Shown: piece after piece, positions 49,801 through 62,680 of the stretch
How the letters are laid out: the number at the start of each line of letters is the position of its first letter
Numbering within the stretch: position 1 is the first letter of the stretch
From: Casuarius casuarius
Taxonomy: Eukaryota; Chordata; Aves; Casuariiformes; Casuariidae
Assembly (NCBI GenBank): GCA_003342895.1
Contig: PTFA01000055.1
Span: forward strand, 727,267-791,266
DNA length: 64,000 nucleotides
Direction of reading: 5' to 3'
Notes under the pieces: model-generated
The model's database searches: none
Told to the model about the DNA's origin: nothing
The model's input: only the letters and a program-made list of their open reading frames with translations
Program-made: the position numbers and the translations under genes

Positions 49801-51600
49801 AAAGGTGTACACTTTTTTTATTATTGTTCCAAATAAAGAGAAACATTTTCCAAAATGTCCTAGGTGATTTAGATACTTAATGCCTGTTTTTAAAAATAAT
49901 TTATTAAGGGTCAGAATTTTTTGAATTATTTTGACACCTTTGTTGAATAACAATGTTTTTGAAAATCCCAGTAGGTACTGATTTACAACTTTAGGAACAT
50001 ACAGACCTTTAAAAATCTACTTCTACTCCTCCCTCTGGAAAGTTCTTCTTTCTTTTATTAAAGCTTAAGAAACTAAGAACCTAAGACACTTCAAGAATTT
50101 ACCACGGGCTCCTAAAACATTGTTAATATTTTTTGCTCATTGTACATGATATTGCATTTCCAGAATGCTTAAATTCCTTAAATTTCATAAAAAGGCAACT
50201 TTTTAATGGCAAAAATCTATTTTCTAGGACAATTTTCATGTCTTTTTTGCACATTTTACAATAGAATAATCCATATGGAATTAAATGATAATCAACAAAC
50301 TTTTGCCTTTGATTACAAAAATGTTTTTTTTCCTCGTGTCGTAAGGGCATCATGACTGGTCATCAGTGGAACTGAGGATAGTCAGCATCCTGGAACTGAA
50401 AGAAATTTGAATAATAGAATAATTTGAAATTTGATAACTCAGTTCTGCTTGATCAATATATTTGGCCCTTGCACACCTTGCCTTTCCATTAAGACAGTTC
50501 AACTTATCTGCTGTCTCCAAATAGAAGAAAGCAATTCAAGAAATTCATTCATGTACACAAAAAAGGAATGTCTAGCAAGTAGTTGAATATTTAGTCCATA
50601 GGATGCAACATAGAAAATCCTGATAGCTCTCTGAAATCTAAGTGTCTCTTGGGATTCACATTTATTTCTTAGGCATTTGTTCAAGGCTTTAAGGATGCTA
50701 CTCAGTATTAAGCCTTTCACATTGCTTTCTTCATAAAGTTTAACCCACCATTCTATTAAAACCTTAAAATAAAAGAAAAAAAGGGTGACCAAGTAAACCT
50801 TTGGGATCTGATTGACAGATCTACAGGTTGTGTATGTCCAAGATAAATACTTTGTGTTTGTGTGTGTTTGTCTGTGTGTAATCAGGCTTAAAAATGCATT
50901 TTTAAAAAGCTGGCCCCTAGCTCCAGAAATGGATTATGTAACAGCACTTTTCATTCATCACAGGGAAAAAAATCTTCTCTTTCTATTTACTTTTGCTTTC
51001 ATTTCTGCCCCAGCCCATAAATAAATTGCATTATTTGCCTTTTATCTCTGTGGATAATATTTTGGAAAGCATTTTATTCTGTTTGAGCTGCTCTCACAGA
51101 CAGATGGACTGGAATCCTACCTGCTGGCAAGGGCTTAATTTGCAGCAGGAACTCTACCAGCCTTTCTACCTCAGGCTGTTTATGGCATAACATGAGGAAC
51201 TATCATTTACACTTGTGATAGTGAAGCAGATGTTGCTCTGCCTTGTGTAATCCCCACCTGGCACCATTTGGGTTGCCTATAACTGTAACACATGCAGTCA
51301 AGAGGTCAGGCAGCATCCATGTCACTTGTGCTCTTTAAAGTGGTTGTAGCCTTTTCTCCTTGTCTACTTTTAGTGTAGTACTGGCATGTTAAAAAAAAAC
51401 CAGTGTATCACTACTGGAAGAGACGAAATAAAGCAAAATTCTGCTGAGAAACCTTTCAGCTTCAGTGGAGGGAGCAGGCAGCCCAAACATTCTCTTCTTC
51501 CATTCAATTCAAATTTATGACTGAGTACTTTTCAGTGATGGATGGCTATATCAACAACATAGCCTCAGGGAGACCAAGCCATTGTGCATAACAGTTTTTC
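46854..51600. other. AT-rich non-coding DNA, no gene seen
   Basis: Plain AT-rich sequence. Small features only: a hairpin GATGTCT/AGACATC at about 48029-48047 and a GT-rich tract at 50851-50880. Open frames are short and mainly on the minus strand around 48.7-50.8 kb, without domains. Confidence 0.55.
50851..50880. repeat. GT-rich simple repeat
   Basis: GTGTTTGTGTGTGTTTG-type tract, imperfect. Confidence 0.75.
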
Positions 51601-51812
51601 CTTTCTCTCTTGTTAGGTGCATATCTGAGCTCTCTTGCTATGATTTGCATGAAAAAGAATGTGAATATTGGACTTTCATTTCTTCAAAGAGATTATACTT
51701 CCTATAGTGAAAATAATGCACAACATTGGAACTATAAAAAAACCCTTTATTTTGACTGTTTTATAAATTTTGAGCATTTGGTTTTCATTTCTCTTTTTTT
51801 CTTTTTTCAGGG

Positions 51813-51880
51813 GAATGATTTAGGATTCCAGCATCCACTTAAAATTTCTGTGGATCTTTTTAGCATCTCCTTCTTGATCC
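51813..51880 (+). repeat. Copy 1 of a related segment pair
   Basis: The core 51836-51878 is nearly identical to 53115-53158, differing by two substitutions and one inserted base by my reading; both end in TAGCATCTCCTTCTTGAT. Weaker similarity extends upstream (GAATGATTTAGGATTC versus GAATGAAGTTTTAAGATTC). The copy lies in the open frame 51610-51927 just after a TTTTTTCAG acceptor-like tract, but no protein family is recognised. Source repeat unknown. Confidence 0.7.
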
Positions 51881-52672
51881 TTCTGAATTCTATAAAGCAT
51901 AAGAGATTTGGCCTTCGGGGCACATAACGGCCCAGGCACTTTCTGCTGAATGATATGGAATATTCTGGTAGGGAATGAAGGGGAAGGCCTTTGAAACTAC
52001 TCTCTCTTAGCTCCCTTCCAACTCCAGTTGTCCAATAAATCTGCCCCTGATTTCTTTCAGGGACTTTTCAGGAATGTAAGCTTGAGAAAAGCTGGTGGAT
52101 TTATATTCAGTTCATCTGAATTCTACCTGTATTTAAATACCCAGACAGGAATGATATGGAAAAAGGTAGGTTAAAAAATGTGAGAAAAACATGAGAGAGA
52201 TGATTTTAAGGATTTTCAAAGAATATACACAAAAATTATAAAATAAACAGCATATGTTAACCCTAGCAAAAAACTAACCTGGAATGATTTTCTGAGAGGT
52301 TTGTATTACAGGACAGGTCAATGGAAGTATTTTTAGGATAAGGTGCTTTTCAAGGTTAGGGTCACAGAATAGAACATGAGTATAATGAGACTCTGAAAAT
52401 CAATTTCATGACCATTTCCCAATTTTTTTTCTTTTTTAACCATCCCTACCCTTTTTGTCCTGATTTTGCAGATCACAAGGACATATTTGTGTCTCCATCC
52501 CTTTTATAACAGGTGAACCAAAAAACCCTGACTTAGCTCAGGCTTAGGGTAAACTCTGCTCACTGATTTTGCAGACGTGTCCTCTGTTACTTTAGCTGTT
52601 CATCATGATGTCCTGCAAAAAAAAAAAGGTGAGAGCAATTAATTCACTTTCACTCTGTTAAAGCTTGGAAAC

Positions 52673-52885
52673 ATGACTTTAAATGTTCCACTGAATCAGT
52701 CTCGAACTGACACAACCAGGACTCCCAAAGAAGTCAGAAGCAAAGCTCCTGTGAACATCACTGTGACTCTGATGAAACTGCAGTTGAACACAGAAACGCA
52801 GAAGTTGTCATACCTGCCCCGTATTCAGTCTTTAGCAGGAGTCATTACCAGATGCTTCAGAGGAAGGTGTAGAACAAAGACATAA
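52673..52885 (+). other. Open stretch, possibly old repeat
   Basis: A 70-codon ATG-led frame with a Thr/Arg/Lys-rich peptide and no domain. The word CCAGATGCTTCAGAGGAAGG near 52849 recalls an old amniote repeat from memory. Not a convincing gene. Confidence 0.2.
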
Positions 52886-53089
52886 AAATATCCGGGGTCC
52901 ATTTTGAAAGTGAGCACAAAATGGTGTGGCACCCTACTTGTCTTCTTACCATTTTACCTTGGAATCCATTGTGGGATAGAGCATCAAGGATTTTGGACAG
53001 CAAAAAGTAGTAAGTTTTCTTTTTTTGTTTGTTTTTTGGAAATCTATTTTTGGAACATTTTAACCCTGGATAATATTGCTGTGCAACAG

Positions 53090-53162
53090 AATGAAGTTTT
53101 AAGATTCTGGTGTGCACTTAAAATCTCTGAGGATCTTCTTTAGCATCTCCTTCTTGATTCAA
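53090..53162 (+). repeat. Copy 2 of a related segment pair
   Basis: Partner of 51813-51880, in the same orientation 1,279 bases downstream. The shared peptide reading (LKISVDLF in copy 1, LKISEDLL in copy 2) ends in a stop here. Confidence 0.7.
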
Positions 53163-53302
53163 GGTGTTACCTGGCACTTAAAAAGGATGAGAGAAATAAC
53201 AAGTTAAACAGGAGCCATGCAATTATCTTACCCTAAGGACACATGAAGTGAGACCCTGGATCAGAATGAGGAAGACAACACAGATACACTTCTGTTTGAC
53301 AT

Positions 53303-53335
53303 GTTTTTGTTTGTTTTTGTTTTGTTTTGTTTTTA
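53303..53335. repeat. (GTTTT)n tract
   Basis: T-rich pentamer repeat with G every four to five bases, imperfect. Confidence 0.8.
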
Positions 53336-53719
53336 ATTGATGTTTGCTTCACAAATAAATTTGTAATTGTATTTCTTAATTTCTTTAATGTTTTGTAATA
53401 TGTTACAGACACTGACAGCCAAGAGCACAGAAACTGCAGGGAGAAATGACAGTTTTTGTTTAATCTCAGCTGTTATTCCGTGTTAAGTTCCTCAGTTCAC
53501 ACCTTTTGACTCACTTCTCAAATTGATCAAGATCAACCACTTACAGGATCAATGTAGATTTGGCTTTCAAAAGAAAGCGCATATCATGCTGTCTCCGAGA
53601 TCATTTAAAATTTGCCTTGCATAGAAAAGCTACAGAATAGAATCCTCAGCAAGGAGCATGGCCCAAATGTAAAAATGGGCCTTCAGTGTAATGATACCCA
53701 GTATCACAGCAGGTAAAGA

Positions 53720-54180
53720 TTAAGTGACCATCTCTGGCTAATTTAGGCACCTAATTCTCCTATTCATCGTATATGGAGAGGCAGGCTTTCAGCCTGGAAT
53801 TCACAGCAGTCACATGTGAGCACTGACCTGCCTACGTCCCTGAATCTTTACACTCAGGGAGGAGAGGTCTGAAAGTTTGTATCTGACTCGAACTCTGCAG
53901 AAGTATTGCAAAAGTGTTTTGCGTATCCTGCAGTCATTGGGCAAAAACAGCAAAAGCAATGCAGCTGAGCACCTAAAGTGCTGGATGACAGAATCAGGAT
54001 CCCTGCACTCCTGGCTGCAGAGGGGCCTGCCTTCAGTAGGCAGCGTGCTGGACGTATTTACCCAGATCCCTCACTAGCTGTGCCTAGGGAGATCACTAGC
54101 AAGCAGTGAGAATTCAGACCACTCAGGCAAAAGCATGGTTAAAGGCCAGGTGTCCCATTTCCTGTATCAGTTCTCATATC
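53720..54180. repeat. Old composite amniote repeat
   Basis: TTTAGGCACCTAATTCTCC near 53743, GAGCACCTAAAGTGCTGG near 53970 and TAGGCAGCGTGCTGGAC near 54038 recall a very old sauropsid repeat built on TTAGGCACCTAA words. The sequence is strongly diverged and I cannot name the family. It explains the raised G+C and the short open frame at 53877-54077. Confidence 0.4.
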
Positions 54181-57100
54181 CATATGCTATGAGGCAGAAG
54201 ACTGCACAACTCAATATAGTCCAAGGACAGTAATCCTGGTTTGACATTCTCAAAGGACATGTGTGGGAGTGCATTTTTCTGAATCTGAGCCTGAATATTC
54301 AATTCAGCAAAACCAAGATCTTACAGGTCATTCTCAATAACACAAATTTAGCTATCTAAAGAAGTTTGTTAAAGAAGCAGGTGCCTGAAGCACCTCAGGC
54401 TTTTATGCAAGATGATGTAGTTTTCTGATACAGTTCTAATTAAAATAGGCAACTGAATAATACATTAAGGACACTATAGAAGCATCTGCGTTTGTTAGAT
54501 AGATGGAAATATACAGCTTTAACACTGCTTCTGTTTGCTCTTGTTCCTGGTTCTTATTCCCACTAGCAGTCACCATGGTGGTGACCTTACTGCTGAAGAA
54601 CAGCTTCCACATGTGTGTAGGAAATGCATTTTTTTTGGACAGTGCCCGTTACTACCAGCTGGCCCACTCCTAGCTAGCAAATGTGCTAGTACATCAGGAG
54701 GCAGGAGCCAGAGAGGAGAGAGAAGAAAACTAGAAGATGAAGGAAATGGATGATAGTGGTCTATGGTGTAAAGTGAAACCCAGTTCACGTTCAGAAAATT
54801 GGACTGGAAATGCAGGAAGCAAAAGATTCAGTTACTGAACAGAAGAATTGCATATGAAAAGACAGCAGGGATGTAAGGTTTAAGTATAATGTAGAAAGTC
54901 ATCTATAGTAAAGACATGCAGTTTTCTGTATATAAACTCTAAGGGCTCAATGTTTCAGTGGCTTTCTCATCATTGTCCTTCATCTCACCTATGAAATGGA
55001 GACAGGAACACTCATATATCCTTGGGCCTGTAAAATCTACACAACAGCAACTTATCATAGTCATATTCTTCCTTATATACTGACCCATTTAAACTTCTCG
55101 AATATGAGGAACTGAAAAGGTCAGATACAATTATCTGGTGGGTGCTTGCTACTTTAAAGGAAAACTTATATATAAATATATATATATTTTTATTATTGAA
55201 AAGATGGCTGAGTTATAAATTGAAATATATTTATGTGGTTAACAAAATGTTACCTATTTCTTCTTAATATTAACTAAATATTATTTTCAGAAAAAAGGAT
55301 TTATAAAATCATTTGTTTTTGAGAAATTAATCCAAAAAATTTCTGTAGCAAATTTCTCATTTCCCAGCTATTTTTGAGTTAATGCCAACATACAGGGTGA
55401 AATGCTCTCATTTTTTCTGAAAATCATGAGTTCTTTATTTAGATACCATTGATTTAGACCTGCTAAAATCCTGAATTTGAAAACAATAACCCCATTTTCA
55501 ATAACAGTGAATAGTTCTGACAATGTTCAGTTGTTTGATTTATATGTAAATGGAACTTTGCAACCTCTGGAAAGAGCAACTGGGACTCTCTATGACTGAG
55601 GAGCAAATCCAAGGGAATTAAGTAATCATAGCATCCCAGTTCACTTCTTAAAGGCAGCACCACATATGATGCACCATAATATATGTCCTAAAGCTCCAAT
55701 AATAATTTGTTTTTTTTTCTATGTTTACCAAGTAAAAACATTCCAGCACAATGAGAGATTGTTTGGAGTATGGTGAACTGAGTTTCCAATGAAGCTAAAA
55801 TGAACAGAGAGTCTGGAGAAAGCTTTTCTTTTGCTCAGAGTATGGAAAGTTGCTATAGTAGTTTATCCCCCGTTCTCTAGTTGTAAATGAATTCAAAACG
55901 TAAGATTGCCTCACAGTTCTTTAAAATATGCATATTTTATTATTGACTCAAATTAACAATTCTGGTAGCCACTTGTCTTGTAGTAATGTATTTATCTATT
56001 TTCTGTCATTATTTCAGAAATGCAAAATATATTGCTACTATATTGTTCCTGCCTGTGATTTTGGAAAGACAGAGACTTAAAGACCAAGTCATAAGTCAGA
56101 CAGGTACACTTAAAACAGCTGATCCAATGAAACAAGGTCACACAGAATCTGTTGCTATCATCAGCATGTGGCAGTAACTGTTTATTCAGCTAGAAAGCAT
56201 AAAATCTTGCACATATGGAATAGCTAATGCTTTACAAATCACTTGCTTTAGTTCCCTTTAAACACTAAAGTGTAAAATACATGAATTAAGATAAATATTG
56301 AACTACTGGATCATCAAGGATAGTCTTATAATTGCTAGCCTGATTTATAAAACTGAAGCAAGCAATCCAAATGTTAAAGGCTAACTTGCTATCTATTGAT
56401 TTAAGATGACATACTCCCATAGAGTACTATGGTTAAGGCTGTCCCTGTAGAGCTACATAAAACAGAGGAACAGTGTGACTTCTCATTTTTCCCATCCCCA
56501 GAGAAGAGCAGAATCATTAGCCAATAATAACATCAGAGAAAAACCTATTAAACCTATTATAGGTGTCAAACCAACATGATGACATAAAAGTAAAAGTGAA
56601 CAGAGACAGTGGCCCACAGGGGATGAAATAATAGTTTTGTCTGCTGCATTTTAGTGTCTGAAGTAGAGTCCATTTGGGTTTATACTTTTCAGCAGCAACT
56701 GTCAGAAGTGCCAAAACACTCTTAAGTTTGGATTTCATAACAACTTTCCCCGCTTTGTAACTGATCTTATTCATTAGTATCTGAGAAACAAAAGGTGGTG
56801 AACAACAGCTACTGGCAAGAGTTAATTACAAAACAATTACCCCACAAAAATCATTTGAAGTATAGCGTTGAAAAAGGAATGAGTATTAATTCACAACAGT
56901 TTTATCTGTAGATTCTAGTGTATTATTAAATGCTTTTAGAATCAAGTTCATTAAACACACAATGCTCTTGTGCACAATTCGAAAAAGTTATGTGAGAAAG
57001 GCAAGCACGCCTAACAATAAAATTCTTTAAAACATTCATACTTTTTTAGAATCATTTATAAGCAGTATGAATTCTGTCTGAGAGTAAATAATAAACAACA

Positions 57101-58970
57101 TGGCCGTTTCTTAGAAGACAGTTCAAAGAAAATAATATTCACACTGGAGTCCATTTGGGGACAGAAGAGAAACACTGGGAGCATTCCTCAATCTAAACTT
57201 CTGCATATATAAGAAGCATGGAATGAAAGTGAAAAAAATCAGCTCAGCCCAGTGAAAACTATTCAAGATAATAAAAAAAATCCAGAAATTATTTTAAGTT
57301 TTCTAATAATCCTTCCCTCATAAGAGCCCCTCTATGAAAGATATTTTGGTGGAGGGAAGCCTGGGGTAGGTCACCAATACATCTGCAAGCACGTCTCTTT
57401 TTATGTGCCATCCTGGGACATCTTAGGTTGGTGGAAGTTAGGAGTTGTACACCCAGTATTACACAGGGGAAACCCCATTTGATTTCCAAAAGAGAAAAGT
57501 TTTCATGACTTAGGTAAACCCAAAGTGAGAACTGAAACATGCCGGAAAGTAAGAAATGTCAGAATCAGGCCTCTACTCTTAGCCCCAAATTTTAATTCAG
57601 AGAATAACTGTCATATTCCTTTAAAACTGTAGTCCAACAGTATATAGTAATTTTAACATCTTTTTTTTAATTATATCTTTACACTGTCTTCCACTTGTGA
57701 TCTATAAATGTATGACAAGCTTTTAGGGCTTGATAAATAGCTTTGGCTCCTGAGTGAATAACTCTCTGACAGCCAAAGTAAGAAAAACCAGACATTCTCA
57801 TATTAAAATAATTTCGTTGTATGTTTTTCAATAAAGGGTATGATAGCTTTGATGCTCTAACATTACTTATGAATATTAAGTGTATTAACTTTGTTACTAA
57901 CTTTCATTATGTTATTTTATTTACTTAATTATAAGGGCAGACTTGAATGAAAACAATGGCTCAAGACAAGATTTTCTTAGGTTAATGAGGAGTGAAGAGA
58001 ACAGGAACCCATCAGATATGAAGACATATTTAGAATAGTTGCATAGACACAAATATGGACTGTTGGAATGTTTCTTTAGAGCTAGACAACATTTTGAAAT
58101 AAAAAGAACTTTGAAACAACAGGGTTTTAAAGAATCTTATGCAGTTTAGGTACTTCTAGGTTTTCTTTTTCCGAGTCCATGACACAGGGTGTACAATGAT
58201 CAGTTAGTCCTGCAGGATAAAAAAAAAGTTGATCTCAAGGTTTTAAAGACGGGCATTGGCTGAAAAGTGGAAAAATTGTGGAAAGTACTTTTCTGCTTGA
58301 AAAGATAAAAATGAAAGACCTGACACTTCAGAGGTGACAATATTGGGGAATCCAGAAAAGAGACCCAGATACAAGCAGAAATGAAAGGAAACAGCTAGAA
58401 AAATAACAGTTTGAGAAACAAGGTTTTTTGTACGGAGGCACAACTGCCATCTGTGCTGCACACAAACAGAAAGAGCTCCACTTTCTTAAATATTTTCTTA
58501 AGTAACCTTCAGTATGACACTGCTTGAGCTATCTTTATCTTCATTAGAACTGTACAGGTGTGAAAGCAGAAAAGATGTCATGGTAAGAACAACTTCAGTG
58601 TGTCTCTAATCTACTGTGAAGCCTGTGCATTTTTTTTAGGTCTCACAGCTAAATTCATTGCCTAGGGACTTCAGCAAGGCATTAAATGAGCTCTCAGAAT
58701 CTTAAATGGACAATTTTGGCTCAAGAATTTTCAGTGGAAGTGCTCAGAAGTTTCATTAAGCTCATGTTTATGTACTTTACTCAATCAGAGCAGTAGTTGC
58801 TTCTAAATTATCCCCAGACAATGCTATTCACGTTTATTAAAGATGAGCTGTTATCAGTTATTTTTTCAGTTCCCTGTGTGAAAAAGTAAGGTGTGTTTCA
58901 CATTTTATATTTAATATAGTGGGTGTTTATATTATGTAAAATATATTTATATATTGGGATTTTAATGTAT
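54181..58970. other. Non-coding DNA, no gene seen
   Basis: Includes a slightly G+C-richer stretch at 54530-54770 open on both strands, a weak MIR-like stretch (54945-55010: TTCATCTCACCTATGAAATGG) and a TA-rich tract (55166-55188). Otherwise plain AT-rich sequence. Confidence 0.5.
55166..55188. repeat. (TA)n microsatellite
   Basis: Alternating TA tract with one interruption, followed by T-rich sequence. Confidence 0.8.
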
Positions 58971-58973
58971 AGG

Positions 58974-59006
58974 TATCAGCTAGAAGCTAGCTATCAGCTA
59001 GCTTCT
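58974..59006. repeat. Perfect hairpin within a short direct repeat
   Basis: AGAAGCTAGCT (58982-58992) and AGCTAGCTTCT (58996-59006) are exact reverse complements with a 3-base ATC loop. TATCAGCTAG also occurs as a direct repeat at 58974-58983 and 58992-59001. This nested structure suggests a template-switch event during replication or a small palindromic duplication. Confidence 0.8.
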
Positions 59007-60010
59007 TGTATAGTGATAATATCAATACAATTACAGAAAGAGCTGATCTACTGGTGTATTGAAATGCTGAGTACAGCAGAAAATTTAAATCATTATAAAA
59101 TTTTTTGAGGTAGTTCAAAATCTCATGCAACCATTAGAAGGGAAATGTCTTCTTCAGTTCCATGGATTCTTACAATAGCACCTACATAATACTTTTCCAT
59201 GTAGGTCTTCTTAAAATCTATAGGAACTTATCAAGAAGAAATGCACAGATATTTCCATTGAATAAAGGGCAGTTCAAAAAAAGTGTTCAGCACAAGAAAC
59301 TTTTCCTCTTTTTCAACAGTTTCCCTTAATCTTCTATGCTGGTCAAACTGACAGGGAAAGAATAGACCTGCCCTTTAGTCCTTATATATATCTAGAAAAA
59401 TAAAAGTGTAAGTAATTATATGTGGTGAATTGACTGATATGACTTGAAATTTTGAAATAAAAATTTCTGAAAAGATAATCATAAAATCAACATAATGTGA
59501 AGTCACTAAACATCTTTCACATTAATTCCATTCACTTCTTCTAAGTATATAATAGACTAATTAAAAATATCTCAATAATGAAGACAAGATAAAAATAACT
59601 TTTCTCTTTTCTACTCAGACATAAATGAGCCAATCTATTAAACAGTTAGAAGCAGTTTTATTTAGATGTAAACCTAGAAAGAATTAAACCTTTGCAATTT
59701 AGGCAGCAAATGTCAAATATCAGAGTGATAAGAGACTGAAGTGGTTAGTGTTGATGATAATATTTGACATACCTTCATCTTTTTGATCAAAGCCTGTTTA
59801 TCGTCCATACAACACAGGAATACTTCTGAGTTTACTTTATCTTGATTGACAGCTTATAAAAGTGACATAGTTTGACAAATAGGAAAACAATATTTTGCTT
59901 TAATTTAAAAAGGAGCATTTACAAATGAAAGCATCCTTTCAAAGACAAATTCTCTCATTTTTTTTGTCCAAGTGGTATTTATACATTACACAATTGTTGG
60001 AAGTACCTCT
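59007..60010. other. Non-coding DNA, no gene seen
   Basis: AT-rich. At 59720-59870 there is a complex stretch with TTGATCAAAG (TCF/LEF-like) and TTGATTGACAG (PBX/MEIS-like) words that could be an enhancer; this is weak. Confidence 0.45.
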
Positions 60011-60014
60011 CTCA

Positions 60015-60185
60015 AAAATTGTAAGAGTACTTTGCATTTCAGAGCATTTTCTACTGAGGATGTCAAAGTATTTTAACAATGTCATTGCATTGTCTTCTAA
60101 TATCTGAAAGTCAAGTATTTATGACTGCCTTTTCATAAGTGGAGAAACTGAATCACAGTGTAATATCAAAGTCTTCAAACAAATT
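60015..60185 (-). repeat. MIR/CORE-SINE-like fragment
   Basis: On the plus strand the end reads TTTTCATAAGTGGAGAAACTG then AATCACAG (quoted in two parts: CATAAGTGGAGAAACTG, AATCACAG), which parallels the reverse of a MIR element (TTTTACAGATGAGGAAACTGAGGCACAGAG). The preceding CATTGCATTGTCTTC...AAGTATTTATGACTGCC fits the adjoining MIR part. It is old and diverged, so the family could be another CORE-SINE. Confidence 0.5.
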
Positions 60186-60289
60186 CTGAATTAAAGAATA
60201 ATTAAAGATACATCAGTAAATGGAAAATGATTTACTGAAGGTTGATTGTGTCAGAATGGCCAGGTATACTTATTTGATAAGATAAATGG

Positions 60290-61420
60290 CTCTAGTCAAA
60301 GGAATACAGTCATTTTAATCTGGACTGCAGTAAAGCATTTGACATAGTGTTGCATAGGAAATCATGAGTTCATGCACAGAAGAGAAGGATTAATTTTTTG
60401 ATGAAAAAAGACAGATTATGCCAAAAAAAGGAGACAATCTGTGTTGAGAAAGGAATTATTAGACAGACAAGAGACCATTAGTGAAGTTTCCCAGGGAATA
60501 TCTTTCAATGGCTATTTTTTTTATATCCTCATTAACGTCACCTGCACAAAACATAGGCACAGGCTGATGACAGAGAAATGATAGAGAAGCATCATCAATA
60601 AAGAGAGGAGGAAATATGTTACAGGACAGGTGTGAGTAACAGAAAGTGAAATTCAACAGTAAAAACGCAAGAAACAAGTATTTGTAAACTAGTTAAAAAA
60701 GGTATTCTTTTAGAACAGGATAGTGGAAGCAAAAGCCCTACTGATATTACACTGTTGCAAGGCAATGTATCTCAGGCGGCTGTAAGAAAGACAAATTTGC
60801 ATATACAATCCAAATTTGACTATAAAATCTGGTTGCAATTTTGAGCAATAGAAATGAGGAAATACTCGGCTCACAGAGAGCTTGGTTAGAACTCCTGTAG
60901 AGTATTAAATCTTGTCATACATGTTCAAGACAAAATAATTCCACTTGAAAGGGATAAAAAGAAGGGCATCTAAAATGATCAGGGAAAGGGAAGGGCTTCT
61001 TATTAGCCAAAAGGCTAAAACGTGTGCACACAAAACCAAATTAAAAGAGCTTGGTTATCTAGCCTAACAAAACAAAGGCTGAAATGAGATACGACTTCTC
61101 TAAACAAATACACCAGGAAAGTAAACATTAGAGAGGAAAAAGAACTGCTTAAACTAAAGGCCAAAGTTAGCACAAGACATTTATAAACTGAGCAGGAATA
61201 CATTTAGACTGAAATTAAAAGGCAGTTTTTTACCCAGAAGGGAGAAATTCTTAACCAGCCTTCCAGTAAGAATAATGATCACAAAATAATATGGAGATAA
61301 AATTTTGGATCTGTGAATAAAAGGGATCATGTGCTAATACTTGATGCAGGAGATGGATTCAACAGCCCAGGAGGTCTTTTATGATATCAGGCTTTGATGA
61401 TCGTGACATTGACCCCTAAG
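60290..61420 (+). repeat. Old CR1 LINE, reverse transcriptase to 3' end
   Basis: In plus orientation the parts occur in CR1 order. FNLDCSKAFDIVLHRK (60314-60361) matches the RT motif YLDFSKAFDTVSH. VSQGISFNGYFFYILINV (from about 60486) matches VPQGSILGPLLFNIFIND. GAAATTCAACAG near 60651 matches the MKFN segment. The 61040-61110 part, GAGCTTGGTTATCTAGCC with AAAGGCTGAAATGAGATACG, matches the 3' region ending in TTTAGCCTGGA...AGGCTGAG. Frames are broken many times and no intact enzyme remains. The 3' end near 61400 lacks a clear terminal repeat. Its divergence says it is much older than a recent avian CR1. Confidence 0.8.
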
Positions 61421-62680
61421 CAACATTCAGTCGATAAAATTAGATAAAATATTTTGGTATAGGAATTCAGTGTATTTAGAGTTTTAAAATTATAAGGTTT
61501 AGTTTATCAACAATCACAAGAGATCAGCTTAAAATATAAGAAAATTCCTAAAAAAAATGTAACTCAGAAAATATATTTCATACAGGTATTTATGACTATT
61601 TGATAAAAAATAATATAAAATAATGTATGTACTGTAGAATCTGCACTGCTTTTATGGTTAAAAATATGTAAACCTCAAAGGATACACTTCAATCCACAAT
61701 CTTTTACACTAGTTCCCTCTCTGCTTAAGGCACTTCTTCTATCATTCTTGGAGCCTGTTAGATCTGCCAGAATCTCAGCACTAACTGCTCTCAGTATGTT
61801 TTGTGCACCCAAGTGACTCAGTAGGAAAACTTTATTTTATAGGGTCTTAGAAATTGCTACATTGATACTTCTTGATATAAAAGCAATTAATACCTAGTGT
61901 GATTGTGTATCACTGTCTCATTAGCATAGCTGGACAGATGCTTTGAGCTGAATTAGCAAATTTAAAAATTTGGAAACTGTAGAGTGGTGCTGAAAGTGAA
62001 CTTGTTGCATCCGTCTGATTCTGCACTTTCTGCACTGCCTGGTCCCAGTTTAAATAACATCTAGAAAAGCCTTCCTTCTGGTCCCTGCAGAACTGTTTAT
62101 TCAATTTCTTTTGGGTCCAGGAGAAGCTCTACTCCTCTTTTCTAAGTAATGGGTGATTTTCTTGCCAGCAATTTGGTAGAGTGGTAGAGTAAGCAGCAGA
62201 CATATTTGTACTGATCCATTTTCCTTATTTCTCATGTATGCAGGAACCTTCCTCAGCTACATAATGGAATGTCAACTCATAGACTGGAAAGCAATCCCTT
62301 AATGAAATTTACTGGATCTAGAGGAAAAGATATCTGTATGCTATAACTATATTGAAATTATGTGCTGTTCTGCAAGCTCCTTTATCACAAACAATATTGT
62401 AACTTTCTGTAATTAAAATCATAAGGAGGACAAAGTATCAGTTCCCACAAAACAGAGTTCCCATGTATTTTGGCCAAGGCAATGCTTCTAAGCTGTTGGA
62501 AGGAAAGATGAAAAAGGGAAGAAACATTTTGATTTCTAACACATTTCCCCATAGCTGTATGAATTAACCTGAATCAGCATCCACCACTGTCTTTTTCTCC
62601 TTCTAATTTTTTCTTGTCATCCAGTCACCTGGCATTCAGTTCTGAGGAAAACTACCACCATAATAAAGAGTAGAACTTCA
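61421..62680. other. AT-rich non-coding DNA, no gene seen
   Basis: No recognisable gene or repeat. Minus-strand open frame 61910-62104 is short and has no domain. Confidence 0.5.

Noticed and set aside
51600..51927. Coding exon after the acceptor-like TTTTTTCAG
   Set aside because: The frame overlaps a segment duplicated at 53.1 kb where it is stopped, so a repeat is the simpler explanation.
56060..56165. MIR-like fragment (AAGGTCACACAGAATCTG)
   Set aside because: One suggestive word only; the flanks do not follow the expected order.
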